Assembly (NCBI RefSeq): GCF_946480305.1
Contig: NZ_CAMLJQ010000001.1
Span: 1 to 64,000 of the forward strand
Length of the DNA: 64,000 nucleotides
Source of the DNA: an uncultured Caldimonas sp.
GTDB lineage: Bacteria > Pseudomonadota > Gammaproteobacteria > Burkholderiales > Burkholderiaceae
Direction: 5' to 3'
Positions 57,143 to 64,000 of this stretch are shown here, piece after piece. Within the stretch, counting starts at the first letter, position 1. Each line of letters opens with the position of its first letter. The translations under genes and the position numbers were made by a program. The notes beneath the pieces are model-generated. The model had not been told where the DNA came from and searched no databases. It saw only the letters and a program-made list of their open reading frames with translations.

Positions 57143-58231
57143 TCAGGGTCGGGCGGCAGCGAGCTCGGCGCGCACCGTCGAGGCGCCGGTCGGGTTGTCC
57201 GGGGTGCAGGCGGCGGCCGCAACGATGGTCCGTTCGCCGTCGCGCCAGGGCTTGCGCTCGGTGTAGGCGAGGCCGATCTTGCCCAGGCCACCGGCCGCGT
57301 CGATGGCCATCATCTCGCCCATGCACATCTTGCTGGCGTCGACGCAGCGGTTCAGCACCGCGTCGAACAGCTTCGGGTCGACGCGGCCATAGCGGCGCAC
57401 CGGCTCGCGCTCGCTGGGTTGTTCGAGCTGTTGGTAGACACTGCGAGTCAGTTCCTCGCTGGAGGCACGGTTGGCCTCGACCCAGCGCTGGAAGCCGGCC
57501 TCGGACAGGCCATGGAACTTGAAGCGCATGTGCGAGAAGCCATCGCCGCTGTAGTTGGCCGAGAAGCCGTCGTACACGCCGGCCCGGTTGATGACCGCAT
57601 GCAGCCGCGTTTCCATGCCGGGCATGGCGTAGATCTGCCCGGCCAGCGCCGGCACGTAGAACGAGTTCATCACGGTGGACGAGGTGATGCGGAACTGGAT
57701 CGGCCGGTCCACCGGCGCTGCCAGTTCGTTGACGGTGGCAATGCCCTGCTCCGGGTAGAGGAACAGCCACTTCCAGTCGAGTGCGACCACCTGCACCACG
57801 AGCGGCGCGACGGCAGGGTCGAGCGGGCGCTCGGCGTCGATGCGTTGCAGCGGGCGCCAGGGGTCGAGCTTGTGCGTGTAGATCCAGGTGAGCGCGCCGA
57901 GGGCGATGATGATGAGCAGCGGCGCACCCCAGATCACCAATTCCAGCCGGGTCGAATGATCCCAGTCGGGAGAGTAGGGGGCCTCGGTGTTCGATGCGCG
58001 GTAACGCCACGCGAACACCAGCGTCAGCACGATCACCGGCACGATGATCAGCAGCATCAGCACCGTCGAGGTGACGATCAGCTGGGCCTGCTGGGCGGCG
58101 ATGTCACCGGATGGGTTCATCACCACGGTGTCGCAGCCGGCCAGCAGAGCGGCGAGCAGCATCCATGCTGAAGCCCCGCCGGCAAAGCGGCCTGCGCGGG
58201 CTGTTAAATTGTTCGGGCGTGTCGGCAACAT
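57143..58231 (-). CDS. cyoA: Cytochrome bo3 ubiquinol oxidase subunit II (lipoprotein)
   Basis: About 362 residues from ATG 58231. A lipoprotein signal with lipobox LLAGC (Cys near residue 33) is followed by two helices and a periplasmic cupredoxin domain (about 130-250, VVALDWKWLFLYPEQGIATVNE). The domain lacks the CuA ligand set, as expected for a quinol oxidase. The C-terminal tail (about 270-362) has the COX-aromatic-rich region and four further Cys. It is first in cyoABCD, downstream of an FNR-type box. Confidence 0.95.
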   Translation of the reverse strand: MLPTRPNNLTARAGRFAGGASAWMLLAALLAGCDTVVMNPSGDIAAQQAQLIVTSTVLMLLIIVPVIVLTLVFAWRYRASNTEAPYSPDWDHSTRLELVIWGAPLLIIIALGALTWIYTHKLDPWRPLQRIDAERPLDPAVAPLVVQVVALDWKWLFLYPEQGIATVNELAAPVDRPIQFRITSSTVMNSFYVPALAGQIYAMPGMETRLHAVINRAGVYDGFSANYSGDGFSHMRFKFHGLSEAGFQRWVEANRASSEELTRSVYQQLEQPSEREPVRRYGRVDPKLFDAVLNRCVDASKMCMGEMMAIDAAGGLGKIGLAYTERKPWRDGERTIVAAAACTPDNPTGASTVRAELAAARP

Positions 58232-58291
58232 GAGACTTCCGGGAGCGCGCGGGTAAACCACAGTTGCGCGTCGCGACGGAATGTAGCGTCA

Positions 58292-58305
58292 TTGATCCCG
58301 ATCAA
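58292..58305. promoter_or_regulatory. FNR/ANR-type box upstream of cyoA
   Basis: TTGAT-CCCG-ATCAA matches the FNR/ANR consensus exactly and is centred about 68 bases from the cyoA ATG and 44 bases from the divergent MFS ATG. A TACATT -10-like hexamer lies about 14-20 bases downstream toward cyoA, so the box would overlap the promoter. This fits repression of the low-affinity oxidase under oxygen limitation. The same site could act on the divergent transporter. Confidence 0.7.
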
Positions 58306-58341
58306 CGATTGGACATTTTGTCCCACCCCTTCCTCTTGACC

Positions 58342-59691
58342 ATGACGTCCAGCCCTGCCACTTCCCCCTTCGCTCCGGCCCCCGCCCGGCAGACCCGCAG
58401 CATCCACCATGCGCCGGGTGCCTCCCTCCACGAGCACGATCGGGTCGCGCCAGGCGACATCGCCGTGGGAGTGGTCATCGGGCGCGCTTCCGAGTATTTC
58501 GACTTCTTCGTTTACGGCATCGCGTCCGCGCTGGTCTTCCCGTCCGTGTTCTTTCCGTTCGCGAGCCGGCTGGAAGGCATCCTGTACGCCTTCGTGCTGT
58601 TCGCCTTCGCCTTCGTGGTGCGCCCGCTGGGCACCCTGGTCGGCATGGAGATCCAGCGCCGCTTCGGCCGCAGCACGAAGCTCACGGTGGCGCTGTTCCT
58701 GCTCGGGTGCTCGACCGCCGGCATGGCACTGCTGCCGGGTTATGCCAGCCTGGGAACGCTGTCGATCGCTCTGCTGGCCTTGTTCCGCGTCGGTCAGGGG
58801 CTGGCGCTCGGTGCCTCGTGGGACGGGCTGCCTTCGCTGCTCGCGTTGAACGCACCGGAGCACCGCCGCGGCTGGTACGCCATGCTGGCGCAACTGGGCG
58901 CGCCGCTTGGCTTCCTGGTGGCGTGCAGCCTGTTCGCCTACCTGTGGGGCAGCCTGGACCGCGCCGATTTCCTCGGCTGGGGCTGGCGCTATCCGTTCTA
59001 TGCCGCCTTCGCGATCAACGTGGTGGCGCTGTTCGCACGCCTGCGCCTGGTGGTGACGCACGAATACGAGCGCGAACTCGACGAGCACGAACTGGAGCCG
59101 TGCAACGAGCGCGAGCTGTTCCGGCAGCAGGGTGGCAACATCCTGATCGGTGCGTTTGCGGCGCTGGCCAGCTATGCGCTGTTCCACATCGTGACGGTGT
59201 TCCCGCTGTCGTGGATCCTGCTGTATTCCGATCAGGTGATCGGTGAATTCCTCACGGTGCAGATCGTGGGGGCGGTGCTGGCGGCACTGGCGATGCCGGT
59301 GTCCGGCCTGGTGGCCGACCGCATCGGGCGGCGCAGCACGCTGGGCCTGCTGGCGCTGCTGATCGCCGTGTTCAGCCTGTTTGCACCGCTGCTGCTGAAC
59401 GGCGGTGTGCTCGGACAGGATCTGTTCATCCTGGTCGGCTTCGTGCTGCTGGGCCTGTCGTATGGGCAGGCTGCGGGCACCGTGACGGCCAATTTCGCGC
59501 CGAAATTCCGCTACACCGGGGCGGCACTCACGGCCGACTTCGCCTGGCTGGTCGGTGCGGCCTTTGCGCCACTGGTGGCCCTGGGGCTGTCCGCGCGGTT
59601 CGGGCTGCTCGCCGTGACGGTCTATCTGCTGTCCGGCTGCGTGTGCACCTTGCTGGCCCTGCGCGCCAACAGGAGCCTTTCCTCGCGCTGA
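58342..59691 (+). CDS. MFS transporter (metabolite:H+ symporter-like)
   Basis: A 449-residue permease with twelve predicted helices. The MHS-type start RASEYFDFFVYGIASALVFP at about residue 50 and the loop motif GRRSTLG near 330 are visible. A soluble segment follows helix six (HEYERELDEHELEPCNERELF). It resembles dicarboxylate/aromatic-acid symporters, but the substrate is not certain. Start ATG 58342. Divergent from cyoA with the FNR box between. Confidence 0.8.
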   Translation: MTSSPATSPFAPAPARQTRSIHHAPGASLHEHDRVAPGDIAVGVVIGRASEYFDFFVYGIASALVFPSVFFPFASRLEGILYAFVLFAFAFVVRPLGTLVGMEIQRRFGRSTKLTVALFLLGCSTAGMALLPGYASLGTLSIALLALFRVGQGLALGASWDGLPSLLALNAPEHRRGWYAMLAQLGAPLGFLVACSLFAYLWGSLDRADFLGWGWRYPFYAAFAINVVALFARLRLVVTHEYERELDEHELEPCNERELFRQQGGNILIGAFAALASYALFHIVTVFPLSWILLYSDQVIGEFLTVQIVGAVLAALAMPVSGLVADRIGRRSTLGLLALLIAVFSLFAPLLLNGGVLGQDLFILVGFVLLGLSYGQAAGTVTANFAPKFRYTGAALTADFAWLVGAAFAPLVALGLSARFGLLAVTVYLLSGCVCTLLALRANRSLSSR

Positions 59692-59780
59692 CCAACGGCG
59701 AACGCGGTGCGATCTGCGGCACGGCTGCCGAAGTGCGGCCGTGCTAAAACACCGCCTCTTGCGCAACCGAGGAGTCTTGC

Positions 59781-60017
59781 ATGCGTGCGATGTTCAGCAT
59801 CGCTGCCCTGCTGATCGTGCTCGCCGTGATCGGCGTGCTGGTCAAGCAGCAGTTGTCGGCCGCCAGCCTTCCGGCCGTGTCTGCGGAAGCCGGCGAGGCT
59901 GCTGCGTCGGAGCCGATGACGCAGCGCCAGCAGACTCAGCAGCAGTTGCAGCAATTCAAGTCCGACCTGAACCAGACCTTGCGGCAGGGCGCGGCCCGCA
60001 ATGAACCGGCCGAGTGA
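59781..60017 (+). CDS. Small membrane-anchored hypothetical protein
   Basis: A 78-residue protein with one N-terminal helix (FSIAALLIVLAVIGVLV) and a Gln-rich polar tail (MTQRQQTQQQLQQFKSDLNQ) likely to be coiled. It is 9 bases upstream of tadA and in the same direction. A helix plus coiled coil could anchor or scaffold another protein; no family is recognised. Confidence 0.6.
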   Translation: MRAMFSIAALLIVLAVIGVLVKQQLSAASLPAVSAEAGEAAASEPMTQRQQTQQQLQQFKSDLNQTLRQGAARNEPAE

Positions 60018-60026
60018 CGACCACGC

Positions 60027-60617
60027 ATGAGCGAAATCCTTCCCTCTGACGAATACGCGATGCGCATCGCGCTCGATCAGGCGCAAAACGCCTGGTTGAT
60101 CGGCGAGGTGCCGGTGGGTGCGGTGATCATGCGCGACGGCAAGGTGATCGCCACGGGCTACAACCGACCGATCACCGAGCACGACCCCACCGCGCATGCC
60201 GAGATCGTGGCGTTGCGGCACGCGGCACAACTGCTCGGCAATTACCGGCTGCCCGAATGCGAACTGTTCGTCACGCTCGAGCCTTGCGCAATGTGCGCGA
60301 TGGCGCTGATGCACGCCCGCTTCAAGCGCGTCGTGTTCGGCGCCCACGATCCCAAGACCGGCGCCGCAGGCTCGGTGATCGACCTGTTCGGGGAACAGCG
60401 GCTGAACCATCACACCGAGGTGGTCGGCGGCGTGCTGGCCGATTCGTGCGGCGGGTTGCTGCGCGAGTTCTTCGCCGAGCGCCGTGCCATGCACCGCAAC
60501 CGCAGGGCCGGCACCACAGCGCCGCTTTTTGACGATGGCACCACCCCCGCAGCACTGGACGAGCCGATCCCGACCGGCGATGCGGTCGAACTGAATGACC
60601 CGGAGAACAACGTTTGA
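60027..60617 (+). CDS. tadA: tRNA adenosine(34) deaminase TadA
   Basis: A 196-residue zinc deaminase making inosine at the wobble position of tRNA-Arg(ACG). The active site HAEIVAL (His and catalytic Glu) is near residue 57 and PCAMCAMAL (two Cys ligands) is near 87. The C-terminal extension (about 150-196) is acidic and longer than in E. coli. Its stop overlaps the TTG start of the next gene. Confidence 0.93.
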   Translation: MSEILPSDEYAMRIALDQAQNAWLIGEVPVGAVIMRDGKVIATGYNRPITEHDPTAHAEIVALRHAAQLLGNYRLPECELFVTLEPCAMCAMALMHARFKRVVFGAHDPKTGAAGSVIDLFGEQRLNHHTEVVGGVLADSCGGLLREFFAERRAMHRNRRAGTTAPLFDDGTTPAALDEPIPTGDAVELNDPENNV

Positions 60618-61558
60618 GCGCCCATGACCACGCGCACGATCATGAACACGATCATGCCCACCCCCATCCCCCGACCTCGCTGACGCTGTTTTCGCCCGCG
60701 GGCGTGGTCTTGAATGCCGCGGTGCTGCGTCGCGCGGCCAAACGCCTGGCCGCGCACGGCTTCGATGTTCACGTCGATGAAGCCGCACTGCTGAAGCATC
60801 AGCGCTTTGCAGGCGACGACGAGGCCAGGCTCGACGCCTTGCACCGCGTGGCGCGCAGCGGTACTTCCGTTGCGATGGCCGCCCGTGGCGGCTACGGCCT
60901 GACGCGCCTGCTCGACCGCATCGACTACAAGCTGTTGAACAAGAGCATCGAGCGGGGCACGCGTTGGGTGGGGCACAGCGACTGCACCGTGCTGCAACTC
61001 GCGCTGCTGGCGCACCACAAGAGCATCACGTACGCCGGCCCCATGGCCGCCTACGACTTCGGCGGCGACGAGGTCGACGAGGTCACCGAGGCCTGTTTTC
61101 TGGAGGCCATGCACGGCGAACTCGAAGCAGTCGGCTTCCGCACCGAAGCCGGTTTCGACGGGCTCGACGTGAAGGGCACCTTGTGGGGCGGCAATCTCTG
61201 GATGGTCACGTCGTTGCTGGGCACGGCGCACATGCCGAAGGTGAAGGGCGGCATTCTGTTCCTGGAAGACGTGAACGAACATCCCTATCGCATCGAGCGC
61301 AATCTGTTGCACTTGCACCAGGCCGGCGTGCTGGACGGGCAGAAGGCGATCGTGCTGGGCCGCTTCACCGACTACAAGAAGTCTCCGAACGACCGCGGCT
61401 ACACGTTGAAGACAGCCGTTGAACACGTTCGCAGCGTCACACGAACACCGGTGCTCACCGGTCTGCCGTTCGGTCACGTCCCCACCAAGGTCACGTTGCC
61501 GGTCGGCGCGAAGGCGCAACTCGTCGTGCAAGGCAAGGACGTCCTGATCGCCTGGTGA
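60614..61558 (+). CDS. ldcA: LD-carboxypeptidase (peptidase S66)
   Basis: A 314-residue serine peptidase that trims the terminal D-Ala from tetrapeptide during murein recycling. The catalytic Ser is in VGHSDCTVLQ near residue 120. GGNLWMVTSLLGT, FLEDVNEHPYRIERNL (Glu) and GHVPTKVTLPVG (His) follow the S66 pattern. The first 18 residues are strikingly His/Asp-rich (HDHAHDHEHDHAHPHPP), possibly metal-binding. It begins at TTG 60614, overlapping tadA. Confidence 0.9.
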   Translation: MSAHDHAHDHEHDHAHPHPPTSLTLFSPAGVVLNAAVLRRAAKRLAAHGFDVHVDEAALLKHQRFAGDDEARLDALHRVARSGTSVAMAARGGYGLTRLLDRIDYKLLNKSIERGTRWVGHSDCTVLQLALLAHHKSITYAGPMAAYDFGGDEVDEVTEACFLEAMHGELEAVGFRTEAGFDGLDVKGTLWGGNLWMVTSLLGTAHMPKVKGGILFLEDVNEHPYRIERNLLHLHQAGVLDGQKAIVLGRFTDYKKSPNDRGYTLKTAVEHVRSVTRTPVLTGLPFGHVPTKVTLPVGAKAQLVVQGKDVLIAW

Positions 61559-61608
61559 ACGCGCGCCCTGCGTTTGCGCTGCGGGGCGAATCGTGCAGAA
61601 TCGCCCGC

Positions 61609-63438
61609 ATGGCAGGTGTTCTGGCAAAAGGCTTGCTCGTTGCGCTGATGGCGATCAGCGCCCCTGCGGCATGGGCCGCGCACGCGTACGCGCAGTTCGG
61701 TGACATCAAGTACCCGCCTGGGTTTGCCCACTTCGACTACGTCAACCCGAATGCACCGAAGGGTGGATCTTTTTCGCTGGTGCCGCCTTTGCGCATCAGC
61801 AGTTTCGACAAGTACAACCCGTACACGCTGAGGGGCACGTCGGCCCCGGGCCTGTCGCAGATGATGTTCGAGTCGCTGCTGACCGGCACCTTCGACGAGC
61901 CCACCACGGCCTACGGCCTGCTCGCCGAGGACGTGAAGGTATCGCCCGACCTGCGCACGGTGACGTTCCGGCTCAATGCGAAGGCGCGGTTCAACAATGG
62001 CGACCCGGTGCTGGCCCACGACGTCAAGCACTCCTTCGACACCCTGGCGGGCGAGGAAGCCGCACCGTACGTCAGGGCCTATCTCGCCGACATCGAATCT
62101 GTTCGTGTGCTCGACGAGCGGACTGTGCGCTTCGACTTCACGCGCGCCAGCGCCGAACTGCCGCTGATAGCGGGCGGCCTGCCCATCTTCAGCCGGAAAT
62201 GGGGTGTGGTCGACGGCAAGCGCAAGCCTTTCGACCAGATCGTCACCGACATGCCGATCACCTCCGGTCCTTACCGTATTGGCCGCGTGAACTTCGGCAA
62301 GGACATCACCTACGAGCGCAATCCCGACTACTGGGCGAAGGATCTGAACGTGCGACGGGGGATGTACAACTTCGACCGCGTCACGTTCTACATCTTCAAG
62401 GACAACACGGCGCAGCTCGAAGGCTTCAAGGCGGGCGAGTTCGACTACATGGAGTCGGCGACCGCGCGCGACTGGGCTCGCGCCTATACCGGGCCGAAAT
62501 TCAAGTCCGGCGAACTGGTCAAGAAGGAACTCCAGCACGGCAACGCAGCAGACTTCCAGGGTTTTCTGTTCAACGTACGACGCGAGAAGCTCAAGGACCC
62601 GCGTGTGCGCGAGGCCATCACGCTGGCGATGGACTTCGAATGGATGAACCGGCAGTTGTTCTACAACGCGTACACGCGCGTCAGAGGCTTCTTCCCGGCC
62701 AGCGATTTCGAGGCCAAGGGCTTGCCCGACGGGCAGGAATTGGCGTTGCTCGAACCGTTGCGGCAACACTTGCCGCCTGAAGTGTTCACGCAGGAGGTTC
62801 CTCAGCCGCCGAGCACGGCGCCACCGGGCAGCCTGCGCGAGAACCTGCGCAAGGCAAAACGACTGCTGGAGGCCGCTGGCTGGACGTACCGGGACGGCGC
62901 CCTGCGCAACGCCAAGGGAGAGCCATTGGAGATCGAATTCCTGGACGAGTCGGCCTCCGGGGGCCGCATCGTCTCGCCCTACATCGGCAACCTGGAGAAG
63001 CTCGGCATCCGTGCCACGTTCCGCGCGGTCGATTTCGCGTTACTGCAAAAGCGGCTCGACACCTTCGATTTCGACATCACGGGAATCCGTATGCCGGGTA
63101 CGGAAGCGCCGGGTATCGAGCTGATCGGCAGGTTCTCGTCCAAGGAGGCGGACACCAATGGATCGAACAACCTGATCGGTGTGAAGAGCAAGGCGGTCGA
63201 TGCGCTGTTGCAGGAGGCCACTTCTGCAACCACCCGGCCGCAACTGGCCGCGGCTTTGCGCGCGCTCGATCGGGTGCTGCGCTTTGGCCACTATGTCGTC
63301 CCCAACTGGTACTCGAGCGTGTTCCGCATCGCATACCGGGCGGGTCGGTACGGGCAACCTCAAGCGGTTCCCCGCTACTACCAGCCGGACAGCTGGGCGC
63401 TCTCCACGTGGTGGGCAATTTCTGCCGAGAACCGGTGA
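61609..63438 (+). CDS. yejA: YejA-type extracellular solute-binding protein (family 5)
   Basis: About 609 residues. The signal peptide ends near residue 24 (SAPAAWA). The mature protein starts AHAYAQFGDIKYPPGFAHFDYVNPNAPKGG, the hallmark of YejA, followed by the family-5 core with ITSGPYRIGR-type segments. It binds oligopeptides or microcin-C-like compounds for the YejABEF transporter. The frame is open to GTG 61555, which overlaps ldcA; ATG 61609 at the signal peptide is preferred. Confidence 0.88.
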   Translation: MAGVLAKGLLVALMAISAPAAWAAHAYAQFGDIKYPPGFAHFDYVNPNAPKGGSFSLVPPLRISSFDKYNPYTLRGTSAPGLSQMMFESLLTGTFDEPTTAYGLLAEDVKVSPDLRTVTFRLNAKARFNNGDPVLAHDVKHSFDTLAGEEAAPYVRAYLADIESVRVLDERTVRFDFTRASAELPLIAGGLPIFSRKWGVVDGKRKPFDQIVTDMPITSGPYRIGRVNFGKDITYERNPDYWAKDLNVRRGMYNFDRVTFYIFKDNTAQLEGFKAGEFDYMESATARDWARAYTGPKFKSGELVKKELQHGNAADFQGFLFNVRREKLKDPRVREAITLAMDFEWMNRQLFYNAYTRVRGFFPASDFEAKGLPDGQELALLEPLRQHLPPEVFTQEVPQPPSTAPPGSLRENLRKAKRLLEAAGWTYRDGALRNAKGEPLEIEFLDESASGGRIVSPYIGNLEKLGIRATFRAVDFALLQKRLDTFDFDITGIRMPGTEAPGIELIGRFSSKEADTNGSNNLIGVKSKAVDALLQEATSATTRPQLAAALRALDRVLRFGHYVVPNWYSSVFRIAYRAGRYGQPQAVPRYYQPDSWALSTWWAISAENR

Positions 63439-63445
63439 CTCGATC

Positions 63446-64000
63446 ATGTGGGCCTACATCCTCAAACGCCTGCTGCTGATGATTCCCACGCTGTTCGGCG
63501 TGTTGCTGATCACGTTCGTCGTTACGCAGTTCGTGCCCGGCGGCCCGGTGGAGCAGATGGTGTCGCAACTGCAGGGGCGAGGCTCTGGCGCGGGGGAGGG
63601 GGCCGCCGCCCGCAGCAACCTGTACCGGGGGAGGCAGGGCGTCGACGCCCAGCAGGTGGAGGAGATCCGGGCTCTCTACGGATTCGACAAACCGGCTCAC
63701 GTGCGCTTCTTCGAGATGTTGAAGGCGTACGTGCGGTTCGACCTGGGGCGCAGCTTCTTTCACCACAAGGACGTGTGGGAACTGGTGAAGGAGAAGCTGC
63801 CGGTCTCGATCACGCTAGGTCTGTGGACGTTTTTCCTCAGCTACCTCATCTCGGTGCCGCTCGGCATTGCCAAGGCGGTGCGTGCCGGCAGTCGCTTCGA
63901 TGCGGTGACCACGTTGCTGGTGCTGGTCGGCTATGCCATCCCCGGTTTCGTGCTGGGCGTGCTGCTGCTCGTACTGTTCGGCGGGGGCAGTTTTCTGGCA
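63446..64000 (+). CDS. yejB: YejB-type ABC transporter permease (partial, cut by window end)
   Basis: The first 185 residues of an inner-membrane permease, MWAYILKRLLLMIPTLFGVL at the start, followed by a periplasmic loop with RQGVDAQQVEEIRALYGFDKP and a second and third helix. It begins 7 bases after the yejA stop. The missing part would contain the EAA loop. Together with YejA it forms the peptide importer. Confidence 0.88.
   Translation, partial: MWAYILKRLLLMIPTLFGVLLITFVVTQFVPGGPVEQMVSQLQGRGSGAGEGAAARSNLYRGRQGVDAQQVEEIRALYGFDKPAHVRFFEMLKAYVRFDLGRSFFHHKDVWELVKEKLPVSITLGLWTFFLSYLISVPLGIAKAVRAGSRFDAVTTLLVLVGYAIPGFVLGVLLLVLFGGGSFLA

Noticed and set aside
55091..58171. 1026-codon open frame on the plus strand opposite cyoB/cyoA
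   Set aside because: Antisense of well-defined oxidase genes; product is low-complexity His/Glu/Arg/Gln sequence.
58204..59766. 520-codon minus-strand frame opposite the MFS transporter
   Set aside because: Antisense shadow; Gln/Arg/His low-complexity and no start signal.

Overview
The window reads as a high-GC chromosomal segment of a betaproteobacterium of the order Burkholderiales, probably near the Leptothrix/Rubrivivax/Caldimonas group. The basis is the protein sequences, the thrS-infC-rpmI-rplT-pheST-ihfA order, a PHA repressor, a DUF3138 porin and a bo3 oxidase linked to RegBA. No rRNA gene is present, so the genus is not fixed.

Layout. (1) 1-3.7 kb: one end of an integrated element in the 5' end of dusA (tRNA-dihydrouridine synthase A). 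It carries a tyrosine integrase, small element genes, a primase-type zinc-finger protein and a RepA-like ATPase cut off by what looks like the end of an IS21-type insertion sequence. (2) 4.7-12.8 kb: an orphan type VI secretion island read right to left: vgrG, DUF3540, DUF2169 adaptor, a degenerate ketosynthase-like protein, a PAAR-like (DUF4150) effector with a C-terminal PD-DxK nuclease-like domain, a DUF3396 immunity-type protein and a HEAT-like TIGR02270 protein. No T6SS core genes are in the window. (3) 13-30.7 kb: an EamA exporter, then a long leftward polyamine locus: two class-III aminotransferases, puuB, puuD, puuA, the potFGHI putrescine ABC transporter, a DUF3138 porin and puuC. An Lrp/AsnC regulator is divergent from it, with agmatinase and another aminotransferase beyond.

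(4) 30.9-40.4 kb: isocitrate lyase, then the translation operon thrS-infC-rpmI-rplT-pheS-pheT-ihfA-merR and tRNA-Pro(GGG). Upstream of thrS lies a 14-codon leader peptide with five Thr and three Phe codons, followed by an intrinsic terminator and a competing antiterminator arm. I read this as ribosome-mediated attenuation that could sense both amino acids charged by the operon's synthetases. (5) 40.6-42.8 kb: an ECF42-type sigma factor with two DGPF/YCII proteins. (6) 43-51.3 kb: phaR with its operator, rimO, metC, smpB, ratA, rnfH, a DUF4124 protein, guaB and guaA.

(7) 51.4-58.3 kb: leftward cyoABCD (cytochrome bo3 quinol oxidase), SURF1, and a RegB/RegA redox two-component pair, with a perfect FNR/ANR box upstream of cyoA. 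(8) 58.3-64 kb: MFS transporter, a small membrane protein, tadA, an LD-carboxypeptidase, and a YejA/YejB-type peptide ABC transporter cut by the window end.

Functionally the region combines polyamine import and breakdown to GABA and glutamate, glyoxylate-cycle carbon use, translation, purine synthesis, oxygen/redox-responsive respiration and interbacterial competition. The only stretch over 300 bases without a conventional gene is 32181-32510, which holds the aceA terminator and the thrS attenuator.
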